Origin: a candidate division WOR-3 bacterium
GTDB taxonomy: Bacteria; SDB-A
Length of the DNA: 48,227 bases
NCBI GenBank assembly: GCA_016934535.1
Contig: JAFGSQ010000049.1
Span: forward strand, 1 to 48,227
Direction: 5' to 3'
Position 1 is the stretch's first letter; every line of letters begins with the position of its first letter. Position numbers and translations under genes: made by a program. Below the pieces are notes generated by a model. It was not told the DNA's origin and did not search any database. It worked only from the letters and a program-made list of their open reading frames with translations. Positions 25,301 to 35,123 of this stretch are shown here, piece after piece.

Positions 25301-27259
25301 ATGCAATTCATTATTTTCGCTCTATTGATTTCTGCCGGATATAATGGCGCGTTTTTTCTGCATGATGTATTTTCAGAGGCTTTGGATAGATGCAGATTTC
25401 TGAAAACCGGAATATACGCTGACGAAGAATCCATAGGGATACCAATGATACCGAGCGGATTTCATGCATCATCTTGCGATCAGATCACATTGAGTGAAGA
25501 AACGTTTTCTATAAAAGCTCCCGAAACCTATTATCTCACCGACACTCTCGTAATAACGAGTGACACTTCAATAAACGAGGACATAATAATTTTTCAAAAC
25601 GGTCTGCTTGTTGTCAGTTCGTGTTCGCTCAGAATGAGAGGAGACATCGTACTATCTGACGAAGGCATGATGAAGCTCGATAATGCCGTGTTTTTTCTCG
25701 ACGAATCATACGTGTATCAGTATTCGATAAATTCATACGGGAATTCGTCTTTTGAGGCAGAACATTCAACTCTGAGGTCCAATTCGAAACCCTTTGGATT
25801 CTCACTTTATGACAGCTCATCCACCGTTTTCGACTCTGTACGCATGGACAAGTCATTCATCACTTTTTCATTGACCGGCAAATCTGCGATCGAAATAAAA
25901 GATTCTGACAAAGCCGGCGAATTCGTCCTGTTCACTGAGGATTCTGCTGAACTCAGGATCAAAAATTCCGATTCAGTCCTCGTATGGCTCGGATTTCCGA
26001 TAAATTCATCCGGAACCGTCAGGGGACCTCATTCCCCTTCGATGTTCATAGAGCATTTCAGATATCCGGATACTTCCTGTTCAGGGATAAATTATTCCGT
26101 AGAGATTGACAGTGTCTTTGCACTGTTTTTGGCGACAATGGCCTGCGACAGCACAAACGTTATAGTTTTCGACGTCGATCTCAGGGCGGTAGGGTCTCTT
26201 TTCACTGGGCAGGTCAGCGACACGTTGTCCGGTTTTGTAGACAACACCCATTACGTCGATTTCACGGCGCCTTTTCCAGGAAGGTCTTACAGGCTTGTAA
26301 ATACGAGTGTTCAGTCCTGGAATTTCTATTTCTGGGGGAGACACGACGTGACGCTCAAAAACTCGATTTTCGGAGAATTTCTCTGCGGAGACAGTTCAGT
26401 CGCTTTTTTGAGCAACGTAATCTGCGATGGTTCCGGGGGCCATATAGGAAACGCAGATTCTTCTTTTCTCATATGTGCCCTTTCAAGCTTCTACACAGAC
26501 GCGCTTCTCGAAGGGAAATCTTTATCTCTTTTCTACAATGCCAATTTCTTCTACGGCAGGGTGATAGCCGCAGACAGGTCGCTAGCCATAAGTTACAACA
26601 CAGCGCATTCGACTGCTCCTTTCGCGGAAGATTCCGGGGCGGTATTGATCGCCGGATTTTATCCTCCGGACCCGTGCTGTTCAAACGATTCTGTTCCTAT
26701 ACCCGGCAGTGCATACTGCGTCAGAGCGCCTTTTTCGCCATTCAATTTTGCGGGTTACCGCATTGAATATGCACCTCTGGCAGACACTTTCGAGTTTTTT
26801 GAAGTATCTCCATTCACGGCAAATCCGGTTGTCAACGGCGAGCTTTGTGTTTTCAATACATCCGGGCTCAGCGCCGGTTCATATCTTCTCAGAATGTGGT
26901 ATTTATTCACGGGATACTCCTACTCTGACAGTATGCCGTTCACGGAAGATATCGAAATCATTGAAGGGACAGGCACTGAAGAACTCAAAGATACTGAACC
27001 CCCGAAGATTTTTTCCGTGTCCTGTCTACGTGGCGCGATTCAAATCGATTTTCAGCTCTTGTATCCGGAAGAAGTAGGATTTATTATATTCGACGCCGCA
27101 GGCAGAAAGGTTCTGGAAAAGGAAAAAAGATACTTCTCTTTGGGTCGACACAGTGAAAGGTTGATGACGGAAAGATTTTCGAGCGGAATCTATTTTGTCT
27201 CGATCTCTTTTAGCGGGACGAAACTCTTGACTGAGAAAATACTTTTGTTTGATAATTGA
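25301..27259 (+). CDS. Large secreted protein with FlgD/T9SS-like C-terminal domain
   Basis: This protein of about 652 residues is of unknown function. It has a short N-terminal signal (MQFIIFALLISAGYNGAFF), then about 450 residues of beta-solenoid-like repeats rich in Ser/Asp, such as 'NGLLVVSSCSLRMRGDIVLSDEGMMKLDNAVFFLD'. It ends in a C-terminal domain 'EEVGFIIFDAAGRKVLEKEKRYFSLGRHSERLMTERFSSGIYFVSI'. I use the ATG at 25301, 6 nt after GGAG; an in-frame ATG at 25295 touches the ribosome-binding site. The solenoid suggests a surface or adhesin-like protein. This is an inference from repeat character. Confidence 0.7.
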   Translation: MQFIIFALLISAGYNGAFFLHDVFSEALDRCRFLKTGIYADEESIGIPMIPSGFHASSCDQITLSEETFSIKAPETYYLTDTLVITSDTSINEDIIIFQNGLLVVSSCSLRMRGDIVLSDEGMMKLDNAVFFLDESYVYQYSINSYGNSSFEAEHSTLRSNSKPFGFSLYDSSSTVFDSVRMDKSFITFSLTGKSAIEIKDSDKAGEFVLFTEDSAELRIKNSDSVLVWLGFPINSSGTVRGPHSPSMFIEHFRYPDTSCSGINYSVEIDSVFALFLATMACDSTNVIVFDVDLRAVGSLFTGQVSDTLSGFVDNTHYVDFTAPFPGRSYRLVNTSVQSWNFYFWGRHDVTLKNSIFGEFLCGDSSVAFLSNVICDGSGGHIGNADSSFLICALSSFYTDALLEGKSLSLFYNANFFYGRVIAADRSLAISYNTAHSTAPFAEDSGAVLIAGFYPPDPCCSNDSVPIPGSAYCVRAPFSPFNFAGYRIEYAPLADTFEFFEVSPFTANPVVNGELCVFNTSGLSAGSYLLRMWYLFTGYSYSDSMPFTEDIEIIEGTGTEELKDTEPPKIFSVSCLRGAIQIDFQLLYPEEVGFIIFDAAGRKVLEKEKRYFSLGRHSERLMTERFSSGIYFVSISFSGTKLLTEKILLFDN

Positions 27260-27307
27260 TAAAAAGCACGCAAAATGTAACATCCCTGAGACAAAAGGAG
27301 AAAAGAA

Positions 27308-28342
27308 ATGAGGATTCTGGTTACCGGCGGGTCGGGTTTTTTAGGCATAAACATGATAAGAAAACTTATAGAAAAAAATTGCCGCGACATAGTTTCTTTT
27401 GACATAGAACCTTTCGACTATCCTGAAAAAAACTCTGTGAAAGCAATTCTCGGGGACATTAGAGATGCTGAAACCGTGACGAAAGCGTTCGATGGTGTGG
27501 ACCAGGTAATCCACTGCGCGGCGGCTCTGCCCCTTTATAAAAAGCAGGATATTTATTCAACCGATGTTGACGGGACCAGGATTTTGCTTGAAGAAGCGCA
27601 CAAAAGGAAAATCGACAGGTTCATTCACATATCGACGACTGCAGTATACGGAGTTCCGGATCATCATCCCATTATGGAAGACGACAGTCTTTCAGGCGTC
27701 GGCGACTATGGAAAAGCGAAAATTCTGGCTGAAAAAGTATGTTTTGAATTCAGGGAAAAAGGCATGTGTGTACCGGTTTTGAGACCAAAATCGTTTATAG
27801 GGCCGGAGCGTCTCGGAGTTTTTACTCTATTTTACGATTGGGCTCTCGACGGCAGGAACTTTCCTCTGATAGGAAAAGGAAAAAACAGATACCAGCTGCT
27901 CGATGTCGAAGATTTCTGTGACGCGATTCAAATATGCGTCGAAAAAGACAAAAACACGGTCAACGACACTTTCAACATCGGTGCGAAAGTGTTCGGTACA
28001 ATGAAGGAAGATTATCAGGAGGTTCTAGACGAGGCAGGATTCGGCAAAAAGATAATAACTCTGCCCGACAAACCGGTTGTTGCCGCTTTGAAAATGCTCG
28101 AATTTTTCAAAATTTCGCCTTTATACATGTGGGTTTACGAAACAGCGAGCAAAGATTCATTCGTCAGCATTGAAAAAGCGGAGAAAAAAATCGGCTACGC
28201 GCCCCGTTTTTCAAATAAAGACGCTCTTTTGAGAAATTTCAGATGGTACAAAGACAATCAGGTGTCTTTTGTAAAAACTGGAGTTTCGCACAGAGTCCCT
28301 TGGAGTCAGGGAGTGCTCAAACTCGCAAAACTCGCATTTTAA
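27308..28342 (+). CDS. NAD(P)-dependent epimerase/dehydratase (extended SDR)
   Basis: This 344-residue extended short-chain dehydrogenase has the N-terminal 'VTGGSGFLGINMIRKL' nucleotide motif and the catalytic Tyr-x-x-x-Lys within 'GDYGKAKILAEK'. A Ser/Thr-rich 'HISTTAVYG' segment lies ahead of it. The C-terminal part, with 'FFKISPLYMWVYE', resembles the 3-beta-hydroxysteroid dehydrogenase/epimerase branch. The substrate (a nucleotide sugar or a terpenoid/lipid alcohol) cannot be told. AAGGAG precedes the ATG. It is the last gene before the next promoter region. Confidence 0.82.
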   Translation: MRILVTGGSGFLGINMIRKLIEKNCRDIVSFDIEPFDYPEKNSVKAILGDIRDAETVTKAFDGVDQVIHCAAALPLYKKQDIYSTDVDGTRILLEEAHKRKIDRFIHISTTAVYGVPDHHPIMEDDSLSGVGDYGKAKILAEKVCFEFREKGMCVPVLRPKSFIGPERLGVFTLFYDWALDGRNFPLIGKGKNRYQLLDVEDFCDAIQICVEKDKNTVNDTFNIGAKVFGTMKEDYQEVLDEAGFGKKIITLPDKPVVAALKMLEFFKISPLYMWVYETASKDSFVSIEKAEKKIGYAPRFSNKDALLRNFRWYKDNQVSFVKTGVSHRVPWSQGVLKLAKLAF

Positions 28343-28361
28343 ATACTACCGTTTTAAAAAT

Positions 28362-28375
28362 CAGGAATATTCCTG
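28362..28375. promoter_or_regulatory. 14-bp perfect palindrome next to a -10 box
   Basis: CAGGAATATTCCTG is a perfect palindrome immediately upstream of TATAAT (28376-28381), which lies 30 nt before the hybrid kinase gene. The position, between -35 and -10, is typical for a dimeric repressor operator. Confidence 0.5.
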
Positions 28376-28410
28376 TATAATAAACGAAATGTCACGGGCA
28401 AAGTGATTTT

Positions 28411-31122
28411 ATGACGCGTATAAACAACAAGATAACCCTACCGTCTGTATTGGTTGTCACCACAGTCCTCGGTGTTGTTTGTTATTTTAATTCCGTTGCG
28501 GCTGTTTATGTTTCCACAACATTGAGATTAACAGCTTTCATTATTGCGCTTGTGGTTTTGATTAAAAGATGGAACTGGACCCTTTTTATTTTGTCTTTGC
28601 TTCTGCCATTTTCTTCATTTTTCATTCTTTTTGATTTTATCAAAAAAGATAGCACGTACGAAATGTTTTATTTTCAAGAACACATTAGACAGGCAGTAAC
28701 TTATACTGTCAGCGTCTTTATTTTTTTCGGAACTATTTACGTCAGAAAATTCTACCAAAAAGCCTTGAAAATGAGATGTCTGGAAAAAGAACTTAACGGA
28801 AAAATAAAAACTTTCGAGACCATATTTAATATTATCCCGGAACTTATTTTCATAATTGATAAAGACGGATATTTCAGAGATGTCATCGCCAATAATGATG
28901 AAGAGCTTTACATTCCGAAAGATGAAATTATTGGTCGAAATTTAAAAGGGACGCTTCCGGATCATGTTGTATCTAAATCACTTCAAGCCATAAAAGAGAC
29001 TTTGAAAACAGGCGAGAAAACTGTATTTGAGTACGATCTTGAAATGAAAAGCGGAAAAAAATATTTTTCAGCAAATCACGCCCCTTTTTTAGAAGACAGG
29101 GTTCTTGTGACCGTAAAAAATATAACGGATTACGTTGATGTAAACAAATCACTCGCCGAAAGCGAAGAGAAATACAAGTATTTGATAAAAGAAAGCGCCG
29201 ACGGAATAATGCGGTTCGAAATTGAAAAGCCCATGTCAATTAAATGCCCGGTGGAAGAACAATTAAAAATTTTTTTCAATCAAGCGCGTCTCGCTGAATG
29301 CAATGACGCTTATGCGAAAATGTACGGTTACGACAAGGCTTCTGACGTGATAGGAAAAAAACTGGATAACTTTATGCGAATGAATGCCAGTGACAGCGAA
29401 AAATTCTTGATAGAATTCGTCACTTCAGGATACAAATTACGGGATGTTGTTACGATTGAAAATGATATACACGGGAAAAAAAGAATATTCAGCAACAATT
29501 TGTTCGGATATGTGGTTGACGGAATGATTTCCCATGCATGGGGAATACAGCGCGATATAACAATAGAAGCTACTCTCGAAGAAATTTCCAAAAAAGAAAA
29601 AGAACTCATGGGCAAGATACTTTCTTCTCTCGAGATCGGCTTGACAATTTATGACAGAAACATGGAAGTTCTGTGGGTAAATGAATTCATAAAAAAAATG
29701 TTCCCGTTCGGGGATCCTGTTGGGAAAAAATGCTACGTTCATTTCGTTAAAAAAGACACTGTTTGCGAAAAATGCTCTGTTGCGAAGACTTTTGAGACTC
29801 AAAAGAATCAGAATGAGATGCGTTTCAGCAAAGTCATCAACAAATGGTACAACAGCAGGACATTTATAATTTACGATGAGAATCAAAAGGATTTTCAGGT
29901 GCTCGAATCGATAGTAGACATAACTGATCAGATTAAAAGCGAAGAGAATAAAATCAGAATTGAACAACAGATGCTTCAGTCTCAAAAACTCGAAAGCCTC
30001 GGAGTCCTCGCCGGAGGAATCGCTCACGACTTTAACAACCTTCTGATGGGAATATTGGGCAACGCGGATCTGCTTTTATCAAAATTGAAAGGTTCTTCAA
30101 CAGAAAAATCCTATGTTTCAGAAATAATACAAGCGTCCAAAAACGCATCCCAACTCACTAAACAGTTGTTGTCTTATTCAGGAAAGGGTAAACTCGAGCT
30201 TGAGGAAGTAGATGTCAACGGGATGATAAGGGAAATGGCACCTATTTTGCTTTTATCAATATCGAAAAAGGCGACAATCAAATACGATCTGACCGAAGAC
30301 ATACCTTGTGTTTCCGGCGATCTTTCGCAGATCCGACAGATAATCATGAATCTTATAATAAATGCGTCTGAATCCCTAAACGGCAGACACGGTTTGATAT
30401 TGGTCAGAACCAACGTCAGCAGAGGAACCCACGCGTCAGACGAAGAGGGTATTCTCGGTAATTTGGATCAAGATGTAAATTATGTTTATATAGAAGTAAC
30501 AGACAGCGGAGCAGGAATGGATGAGGAAACCAAAGCAAAAATATTCGAACCTTTCTATTCAACAAAATTTATTGGAAGGGGACTAGGGCTGGCTGCAGTC
30601 CTTGGTATTGTGAAAGCTCACAAGGGAGCAATAAAAGTGGTTTCCGAACAGGGACAAGGTTCGACCTTCAGGATTTTTCTTCCCTCTGGAGGCAGAATTA
30701 AAGAAAAAAAACCCGATGATGTTGAAACGAAAACTCTCGAAAAAGGCAGAGGCACGATTTTACTCATAGACGACGAAAAACTCGTCAGGGACATTTGCGC
30801 TAAAATGCTTGATTCTTTGGGTTTCAAAGTTCTCACAGCCAGGGACGGAATCGAAGGGATCGATGTGTTTATTTCGGAAAAAGATGCTGTCGAATGTATT
30901 ATTTTGGACCTGACTATGCCGAGAATGGACGGAGAGGAGTGTCTTTCCAGGATCAGGGAGATAAAACCGGACGCTAAAGTAATAATGTCCAGCGGATATG
31001 ATGAACACGACATTTCAAAAAAATTCATGGGCAGGGAGATTAACGGATTCATACAAAAACCTTACAATTTAAAAACCCTTTCAAAGACGCTGTCTGACAT
31101 TTTTGAAGTGAGAAAATCGTGA
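28411..31122 (+). CDS. Hybrid sensor histidine kinase with PAS domains and receiver
   Basis: This 903-residue signalling protein has about four N-terminal transmembrane helices (residues 8-115). Roughly three PAS-type sensor domains follow (about 130-510). The dimerisation/phosphoacceptor helix has His539 in 'GGIAHDFNNLL', then a HATPase domain ('NLIINASES', 'DSGAGMDEE', 'GRGLGLAAVLGI'). The C-terminal receiver has phospho-acceptor Asp833 ('IILDLTMPRMDG'). The third PAS carries clustered Cys ('KCYVHFVKKDTVCEKC'), which could bind metal or sense redox; this is an inference. No DNA-binding output exists, so a partner must be elsewhere. The stop overlaps the next gene (GTGA). Confidence 0.92.
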   Translation: MTRINNKITLPSVLVVTTVLGVVCYFNSVAAVYVSTTLRLTAFIIALVVLIKRWNWTLFILSLLLPFSSFFILFDFIKKDSTYEMFYFQEHIRQAVTYTVSVFIFFGTIYVRKFYQKALKMRCLEKELNGKIKTFETIFNIIPELIFIIDKDGYFRDVIANNDEELYIPKDEIIGRNLKGTLPDHVVSKSLQAIKETLKTGEKTVFEYDLEMKSGKKYFSANHAPFLEDRVLVTVKNITDYVDVNKSLAESEEKYKYLIKESADGIMRFEIEKPMSIKCPVEEQLKIFFNQARLAECNDAYAKMYGYDKASDVIGKKLDNFMRMNASDSEKFLIEFVTSGYKLRDVVTIENDIHGKKRIFSNNLFGYVVDGMISHAWGIQRDITIEATLEEISKKEKELMGKILSSLEIGLTIYDRNMEVLWVNEFIKKMFPFGDPVGKKCYVHFVKKDTVCEKCSVAKTFETQKNQNEMRFSKVINKWYNSRTFIIYDENQKDFQVLESIVDITDQIKSEENKIRIEQQMLQSQKLESLGVLAGGIAHDFNNLLMGILGNADLLLSKLKGSSTEKSYVSEIIQASKNASQLTKQLLSYSGKGKLELEEVDVNGMIREMAPILLLSISKKATIKYDLTEDIPCVSGDLSQIRQIIMNLIINASESLNGRHGLILVRTNVSRGTHASDEEGILGNLDQDVNYVYIEVTDSGAGMDEETKAKIFEPFYSTKFIGRGLGLAAVLGIVKAHKGAIKVVSEQGQGSTFRIFLPSGGRIKEKKPDDVETKTLEKGRGTILLIDDEKLVRDICAKMLDSLGFKVLTARDGIEGIDVFISEKDAVECIILDLTMPRMDGEECLSRIREIKPDAKVIMSSGYDEHDISKKFMGREINGFIQKPYNLKTLSKTLSDIFEVRKS

Positions 31123-32246
31123 GATATGTCAAATTCGGAAAGACCGGTGAGGAGATTTCGGCACTGGGGATGGGTTGTATGAGACTGCCGGTGAAGAATT
31201 CTATCAATGAAATAGACCGGCAGAAAGCGATAAAGGTCCTTGAAAAAGCAATCGAATCCGGGATTAATTATTTCGACACAGCTTATCCGTATCACGGAGG
31301 TAACAGCGAATCGTTCCTCGGCGAGTTTTTGAAAAATGGTCTGAGAAAAAAAATTCACGTTGCGACGAAACTTCCAGTTTGGAAAGTCGGGAAAGATGAC
31401 GATTTTGAAATATATCTCGATGAGCAAATGAAAAAGCTCAGGACCGATTTTATTGATTATTATCTTCTGCATTCCCTTCATGATTCATCGTGGAAAAAAG
31501 TCAAGGAGCTGTCTGTCCTCGAAAAGGCGTTCAAGGCAAAACGACAGGGAAAAATAGGGCATGTTGGATTTTCTTTCCACGATGAGTTCAAGGTTTTTAA
31601 GGATATATTGGAATATTGCGGGGAATGGGATTTTTGCCAGATCCAGTACAATTTCATGAATGAAGAATTTCAGGCGGGCACCAAAGGCTTGGAACTGGCT
31701 TACTCGAAAGGCATCCCCGTTATAGTAATGGAACCGCTTTTGGGCGGAAATCTTGTCACTCCTCCGGAAAGTGTGCGGAAAATATGGGAACTGAGTTCTG
31801 TGCAAAAAACACCGGCGGAATGGGCTCTTTCATGGCTTTGGAACAAAAAGGAAGTGTCTTTGATCCTGAGCGGAATGAATGATGTCAGGCAGATCTCTGA
31901 GAATGTCCGCACCGCAGAGGATTCAAAGCCGGGTTTTCTTACCGAAGAGGATTTGCTTTTGTTTGAAAAAGTTAAAAACACTTACGACCAAATGAAGCAT
32001 TTTCAGTGCACAGGTTGTTCATACTGCATGCCATGCCCTTCCGAAGTTTTCATTCCCGGAGTATTGAGTCTTTATTCCGATCTTTTGATGTACAAAAACG
32101 TTAATAACGTCAAAAACAGATATCAATTCATACCCGAAAAGAACAGGGCGGATAAATGCGTTAAATGCGGTCTCTGCGAAACGAAATGCCCTCAGCGTTT
32201 GAATATCATGGCTTTGTTGGACGAGTTCAAAGAAGCGGTAAAGTGA
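31119..32246 (+). CDS. Aldo/keto reductase with C-terminal 4Fe-4S ferredoxin domain
   Basis: This 375-residue protein has an aldo/keto reductase barrel: 'GKTGEEISALGMGCMRLP', catalytic Asp and Tyr in 'NYFDTAYPYHGG', Lys in 'VATKLP' and His in 'DYYLLHSL'. After the barrel come two Cys clusters, CxxCxxCxxCP ('CTGCSYCMPCP') and CxxCxxCxxxCP ('CVKCGLCETKCP'), which should hold two 4Fe-4S clusters. This Fe-S branch of the family is common in anaerobes. The start is GTG overlapping the kinase stop, so translation is coupled. The substrate is unknown. Confidence 0.92.
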   Translation: MRYVKFGKTGEEISALGMGCMRLPVKNSINEIDRQKAIKVLEKAIESGINYFDTAYPYHGGNSESFLGEFLKNGLRKKIHVATKLPVWKVGKDDDFEIYLDEQMKKLRTDFIDYYLLHSLHDSSWKKVKELSVLEKAFKAKRQGKIGHVGFSFHDEFKVFKDILEYCGEWDFCQIQYNFMNEEFQAGTKGLELAYSKGIPVIVMEPLLGGNLVTPPESVRKIWELSSVQKTPAEWALSWLWNKKEVSLILSGMNDVRQISENVRTAEDSKPGFLTEEDLLLFEKVKNTYDQMKHFQCTGCSYCMPCPSEVFIPGVLSLYSDLLMYKNVNNVKNRYQFIPEKNRADKCVKCGLCETKCPQRLNIMALLDEFKEAVK

Positions 32247-32296
32247 TCGCGATATATTTTTAACATAACGCGCTGACAAGGCGGGGAAAGGCTCTG

Positions 32297-32740
32297 ATGA
32301 ATGAAGAAGAAATAAAAAAAATCATCAAGGAAAAATCGGCAGGAAGCACGAGGCGTTTTGAAAAACTTGTGTTTTCAGATCCATGCGGGATCCTTGGGCT
32401 CGAAAATATATTTTGGGATGCGTTTGAAAAATATATAAGTGAATCGAGAGTCAAAATTAGCCCGGCTGAAGAAGGCGAAACCGTTAAATACAGTTTGGCG
32501 GAAGACGGATCCTTTGCGGCAGTTTCGAATTACCGGTCAAAGAATCCGGCTTCCAGGATTATCATTCTGTTTTTTGTTCCGGATATTTTTATATCCGCCA
32601 ACCTGAACACGGATTATTTTGAGCCTTGCATTGAAGTCGAAATTAAATCTGAGGAACAAAAACGAATCGACAGGGTTTTTTACTTACTGACGGATTTTTT
32701 TGCAAAAAATTCATGCGAATTGCTTCAGATCTCGTCATGA
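32297..32740 (+). CDS. Hypothetical protein
   Basis: This 147-residue protein matches no family I recognise. It is acidic at the start ('MNEEEIKKIIKEKSAGS') and has no signal peptide or transmembrane segment. A mixed alpha/beta pattern with a hydrophobic strand ('RIIILFFVPDIFISANL', about residues 88-104) runs through the middle. GGGGAAAGG lies upstream of the ATG. It follows the Fe-S aldo/keto reductase and precedes a small secreted protein, all on the same strand. Codon use is like that of its neighbours. Confidence 0.6.
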   Translation: MNEEEIKKIIKEKSAGSTRRFEKLVFSDPCGILGLENIFWDAFEKYISESRVKISPAEEGETVKYSLAEDGSFAAVSNYRSKNPASRIIILFFVPDIFISANLNTDYFEPCIEVEIKSEEQKRIDRVFYLLTDFFAKNSCELLQISS

Positions 32741-32778
32741 AAACCGCTTCGATAAACCTCAAATATAAAGGAGATATC

Positions 32779-33252
32779 ATGAACTTCCTTAAAGTTGCCC
32801 TGACAATGTTCTTTTTATTCTCATTCCGGATAATTGAAGCTGAAACAATAGAATATAAAGAAGGCGGAATTTCATTCTATCTTCCTGAAACATGGGAGTC
32901 GGATTCTGACGAGTTCGGATTGCTCATTTTTCCTTCTGACGAAAGCCTGGTCATAGGATTTTTTCCGACGACGCCAGATGATATGTTTGAATACTTCGAT
33001 TGTTTGATTGAAGAGCTCAAGGAGCAGATTGGTGAAATTGAGTTCGATAAATCCGAAGAAGAATACTTCAACGGCATGAAAGCCCTTTACGGAGAAGGTT
33101 CGACCTTGGAAGGCGATATAATGGTCGCGTACTTCATATTCGAAACAGGAGAAGGGAATGCCCTCATCATGTTAGGTTTCGGAAGTGAAGAAGAAGCCGA
33201 AATACACGAGGATGAAGTGGAGCTTCTACTGGAGAGTATCAAAGCTCTTTGA
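32779..33252 (+). CDS. Small acidic exported protein
   Basis: This 157-residue protein has a signal peptide (MNFLKVALTMFFLFSFRIIEA). A strongly acidic body begins 'EYKEGGISFYLPETWESDSDEFGLLIF', a pattern seen in PsbP/DUF1795-like beta-sheet proteins ('f.i.lP.gW'). The start is the ATG at 32779, because AAAGGAGA lies 5 nt upstream and the signal peptide begins there; an in-frame upstream start at 32713 would bury it. The function is unknown. Resemblance to the PsbP-like fold is tentative. Confidence 0.68.
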   Translation: MNFLKVALTMFFLFSFRIIEAETIEYKEGGISFYLPETWESDSDEFGLLIFPSDESLVIGFFPTTPDDMFEYFDCLIEELKEQIGEIEFDKSEEEYFNGMKALYGEGSTLEGDIMVAYFIFETGEGNALIMLGFGSEEEAEIHEDEVELLLESIKAL

Positions 33253-33296
33253 TTTTTTCATTGTCAGTACATAAGACATCCTATCTTCAATGTTTA

Positions 33297-35123
33297 TCAA
33301 ACTCCGAGGTATTCCAGCTCTTTTTCATGTATGAACTGATTTTTATACAGCTTATAGTATCTGCCTCGTGATTTGATCAGATTGCCATGAGTTCCCTGTT
33401 CGAGTATTTTTCCGTTTTCAATGAGGACTATTCTGTCCACCGATGTTATTGTCGAAAGCCTGTGAGCTATTATTATGCTTGTCCTTCCGTGCATAAGTTT
33501 CTTAATGCCTGTCTGAATGAGTTTTTCTGTCTCCGTGTCGACAGAAGAAGTCGCTTCATCGAGAATAAGTATTTTGGGATCACTCAGAAGCGCTCTCGCC
33601 AGCGATATAAGCTGTTTTTGTCCTACTGACAGAAATCCACCGCCTTCTCCGACTTCGGTTCTGTATCCGTTGTCCAGTTTGTTTATAAATCTGTCGGCGA
33701 AGACCGCATGTGCCGCTTCTCTGATTTCATTTTCTGCCGCCTCAAGTTTTCCGTATCTTATGTTATCTGAAATAGTACCGCTGAAAAGGTGAGGTGTTTG
33801 AAGCATGACACCTATGTTGGATTGAAGCGTATGAAGACTCATTTCTTTGTAATCTTTCCCGTCGATGAGAATTTTTCCTGATACGGGTTCATAAAATCTG
33901 CAGACAAGACTGGCGATTGTTGTTTTTCCTGAACCGGTTTCACCTACCAGAGCTACGCTTTCTCCTTCATTTACCTTGAAGTTAAAGTTTTCGAGAATTG
34001 AATATCCTGTGCCGTATCTGAAGAAGACGTTTATAAATTCGACCTCCCCTTTTATCTTGTTTGAAGAGGATAGATTCATAGAATCTGTCTGAGTAGCGAG
34101 TACTTGGGGCGAATCTTTTATTTCGGGTTCAACGCCGAGAAGAGAAAAAACTCTTTCAGCCGACGCCTGGGCGTTTTGAAATTCGGCGAAAATCCTTGCG
34201 AGTTCCTGAACGGGTTCAAAAAACCTGATCGAATAGGATATGAAAGCCACCAGAGTTCCGTACGTGATAAAGCCGGCAGTTACTGATGTTCCGCCATAAA
34301 TAACTGCGATTGCGGTGCCGGCGCTCGATATGAACAGGACAACAGGCAAATACATGGAAGAACGCAGAGCGGCCGTGAATGACGCTTTGAACATCTTGCC
34401 GGTCAGTCCTTTAAATTCGGCGAGGTTTTCAGTTTCTCTGACCAGAGTCTTGGTCGTCTTCGCACCTGTTATCCCCTCGTTGTACGAACCGGTAATCTGC
34501 GAGTTTATTTTTCTGACAGACCTGTAGCTTTTGAGTATCAGTTTTTGGAATTTGAAGCTGATATATACAAGCACCGGCACAGTCACCAGAACTGATAAAG
34601 CGATTTTCCAGTTCAGATAAAACATTATAAAACTTATTGCTGTCATCATTGTCAGACCCCAGATGAGATCCACAAAACCCCACGCGAAAGTGTCGGCGAT
34701 TCTTTCGACGTCTGATGTCATTCTTGCCATTAACCATCCCACCGGCGTTTTGTCAAAATACGAAAAAGACAGCGATTGAAGCTTGTCGAAGGCTGATTTT
34801 CTTATGTCGTAACACATCCACATATCTATCCTGCCGGCCAGGGCGATAAGCAGAAAAACATTGACGCTTTGAAAAAGGACCAGAATAGTATAAAGGAGCA
34901 CGAATTTGACTACGAAAGTGAAATCTCTGGCTATGATAAGCCTGTCAATGGCGTATTTTGTCATGAGAGGGAACACGGCATCAATCAAAGCGACAAATAT
35001 CATGACGACAAATAGAAAGAATACGAGTTTTGAATAAGGCTTTGAAAAACCGAGAACTTTTTTCCAGAGCTCAGGCCTGAAAACCTTTGTGAATTCTTCT
35101 TCCCGGAATGAATATTCATTCAT
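33297..35123 (-). CDS. ABC exporter half-transporter (second subunit)
   Basis: This 608-residue protein has six transmembrane helices (about residues 30-310) fused to an ABC ATPase. The ATPase has Walker A 'GETGSGKTT', signature 'LSVGQKQLISLARAL' and Walker B 'ILILDEATSSVD', then the switch 'IAHRLS'. The signature reads LSVGQ rather than LSGGQ, a common deviation in heterodimeric exporters. I use the ATG at 35123 with GGAGG 6 nt upstream. It overlaps the end of the upstream half-transporter by 8 nt, so the two should form a heterodimer. The exported substrate (lipid, peptide or drug) is unknown. Confidence 0.9.
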   Translation of the reverse strand: MNEYSFREEEFTKVFRPELWKKVLGFSKPYSKLVFFLFVVMIFVALIDAVFPLMTKYAIDRLIIARDFTFVVKFVLLYTILVLFQSVNVFLLIALAGRIDMWMCYDIRKSAFDKLQSLSFSYFDKTPVGWLMARMTSDVERIADTFAWGFVDLIWGLTMMTAISFIMFYLNWKIALSVLVTVPVLVYISFKFQKLILKSYRSVRKINSQITGSYNEGITGAKTTKTLVRETENLAEFKGLTGKMFKASFTAALRSSMYLPVVLFISSAGTAIAVIYGGTSVTAGFITYGTLVAFISYSIRFFEPVQELARIFAEFQNAQASAERVFSLLGVEPEIKDSPQVLATQTDSMNLSSSNKIKGEVEFINVFFRYGTGYSILENFNFKVNEGESVALVGETGSGKTTIASLVCRFYEPVSGKILIDGKDYKEMSLHTLQSNIGVMLQTPHLFSGTISDNIRYGKLEAAENEIREAAHAVFADRFINKLDNGYRTEVGEGGGFLSVGQKQLISLARALLSDPKILILDEATSSVDTETEKLIQTGIKKLMHGRTSIIIAHRLSTITSVDRIVLIENGKILEQGTHGNLIKSRGRYYKLYKNQFIHEKELEYLGV

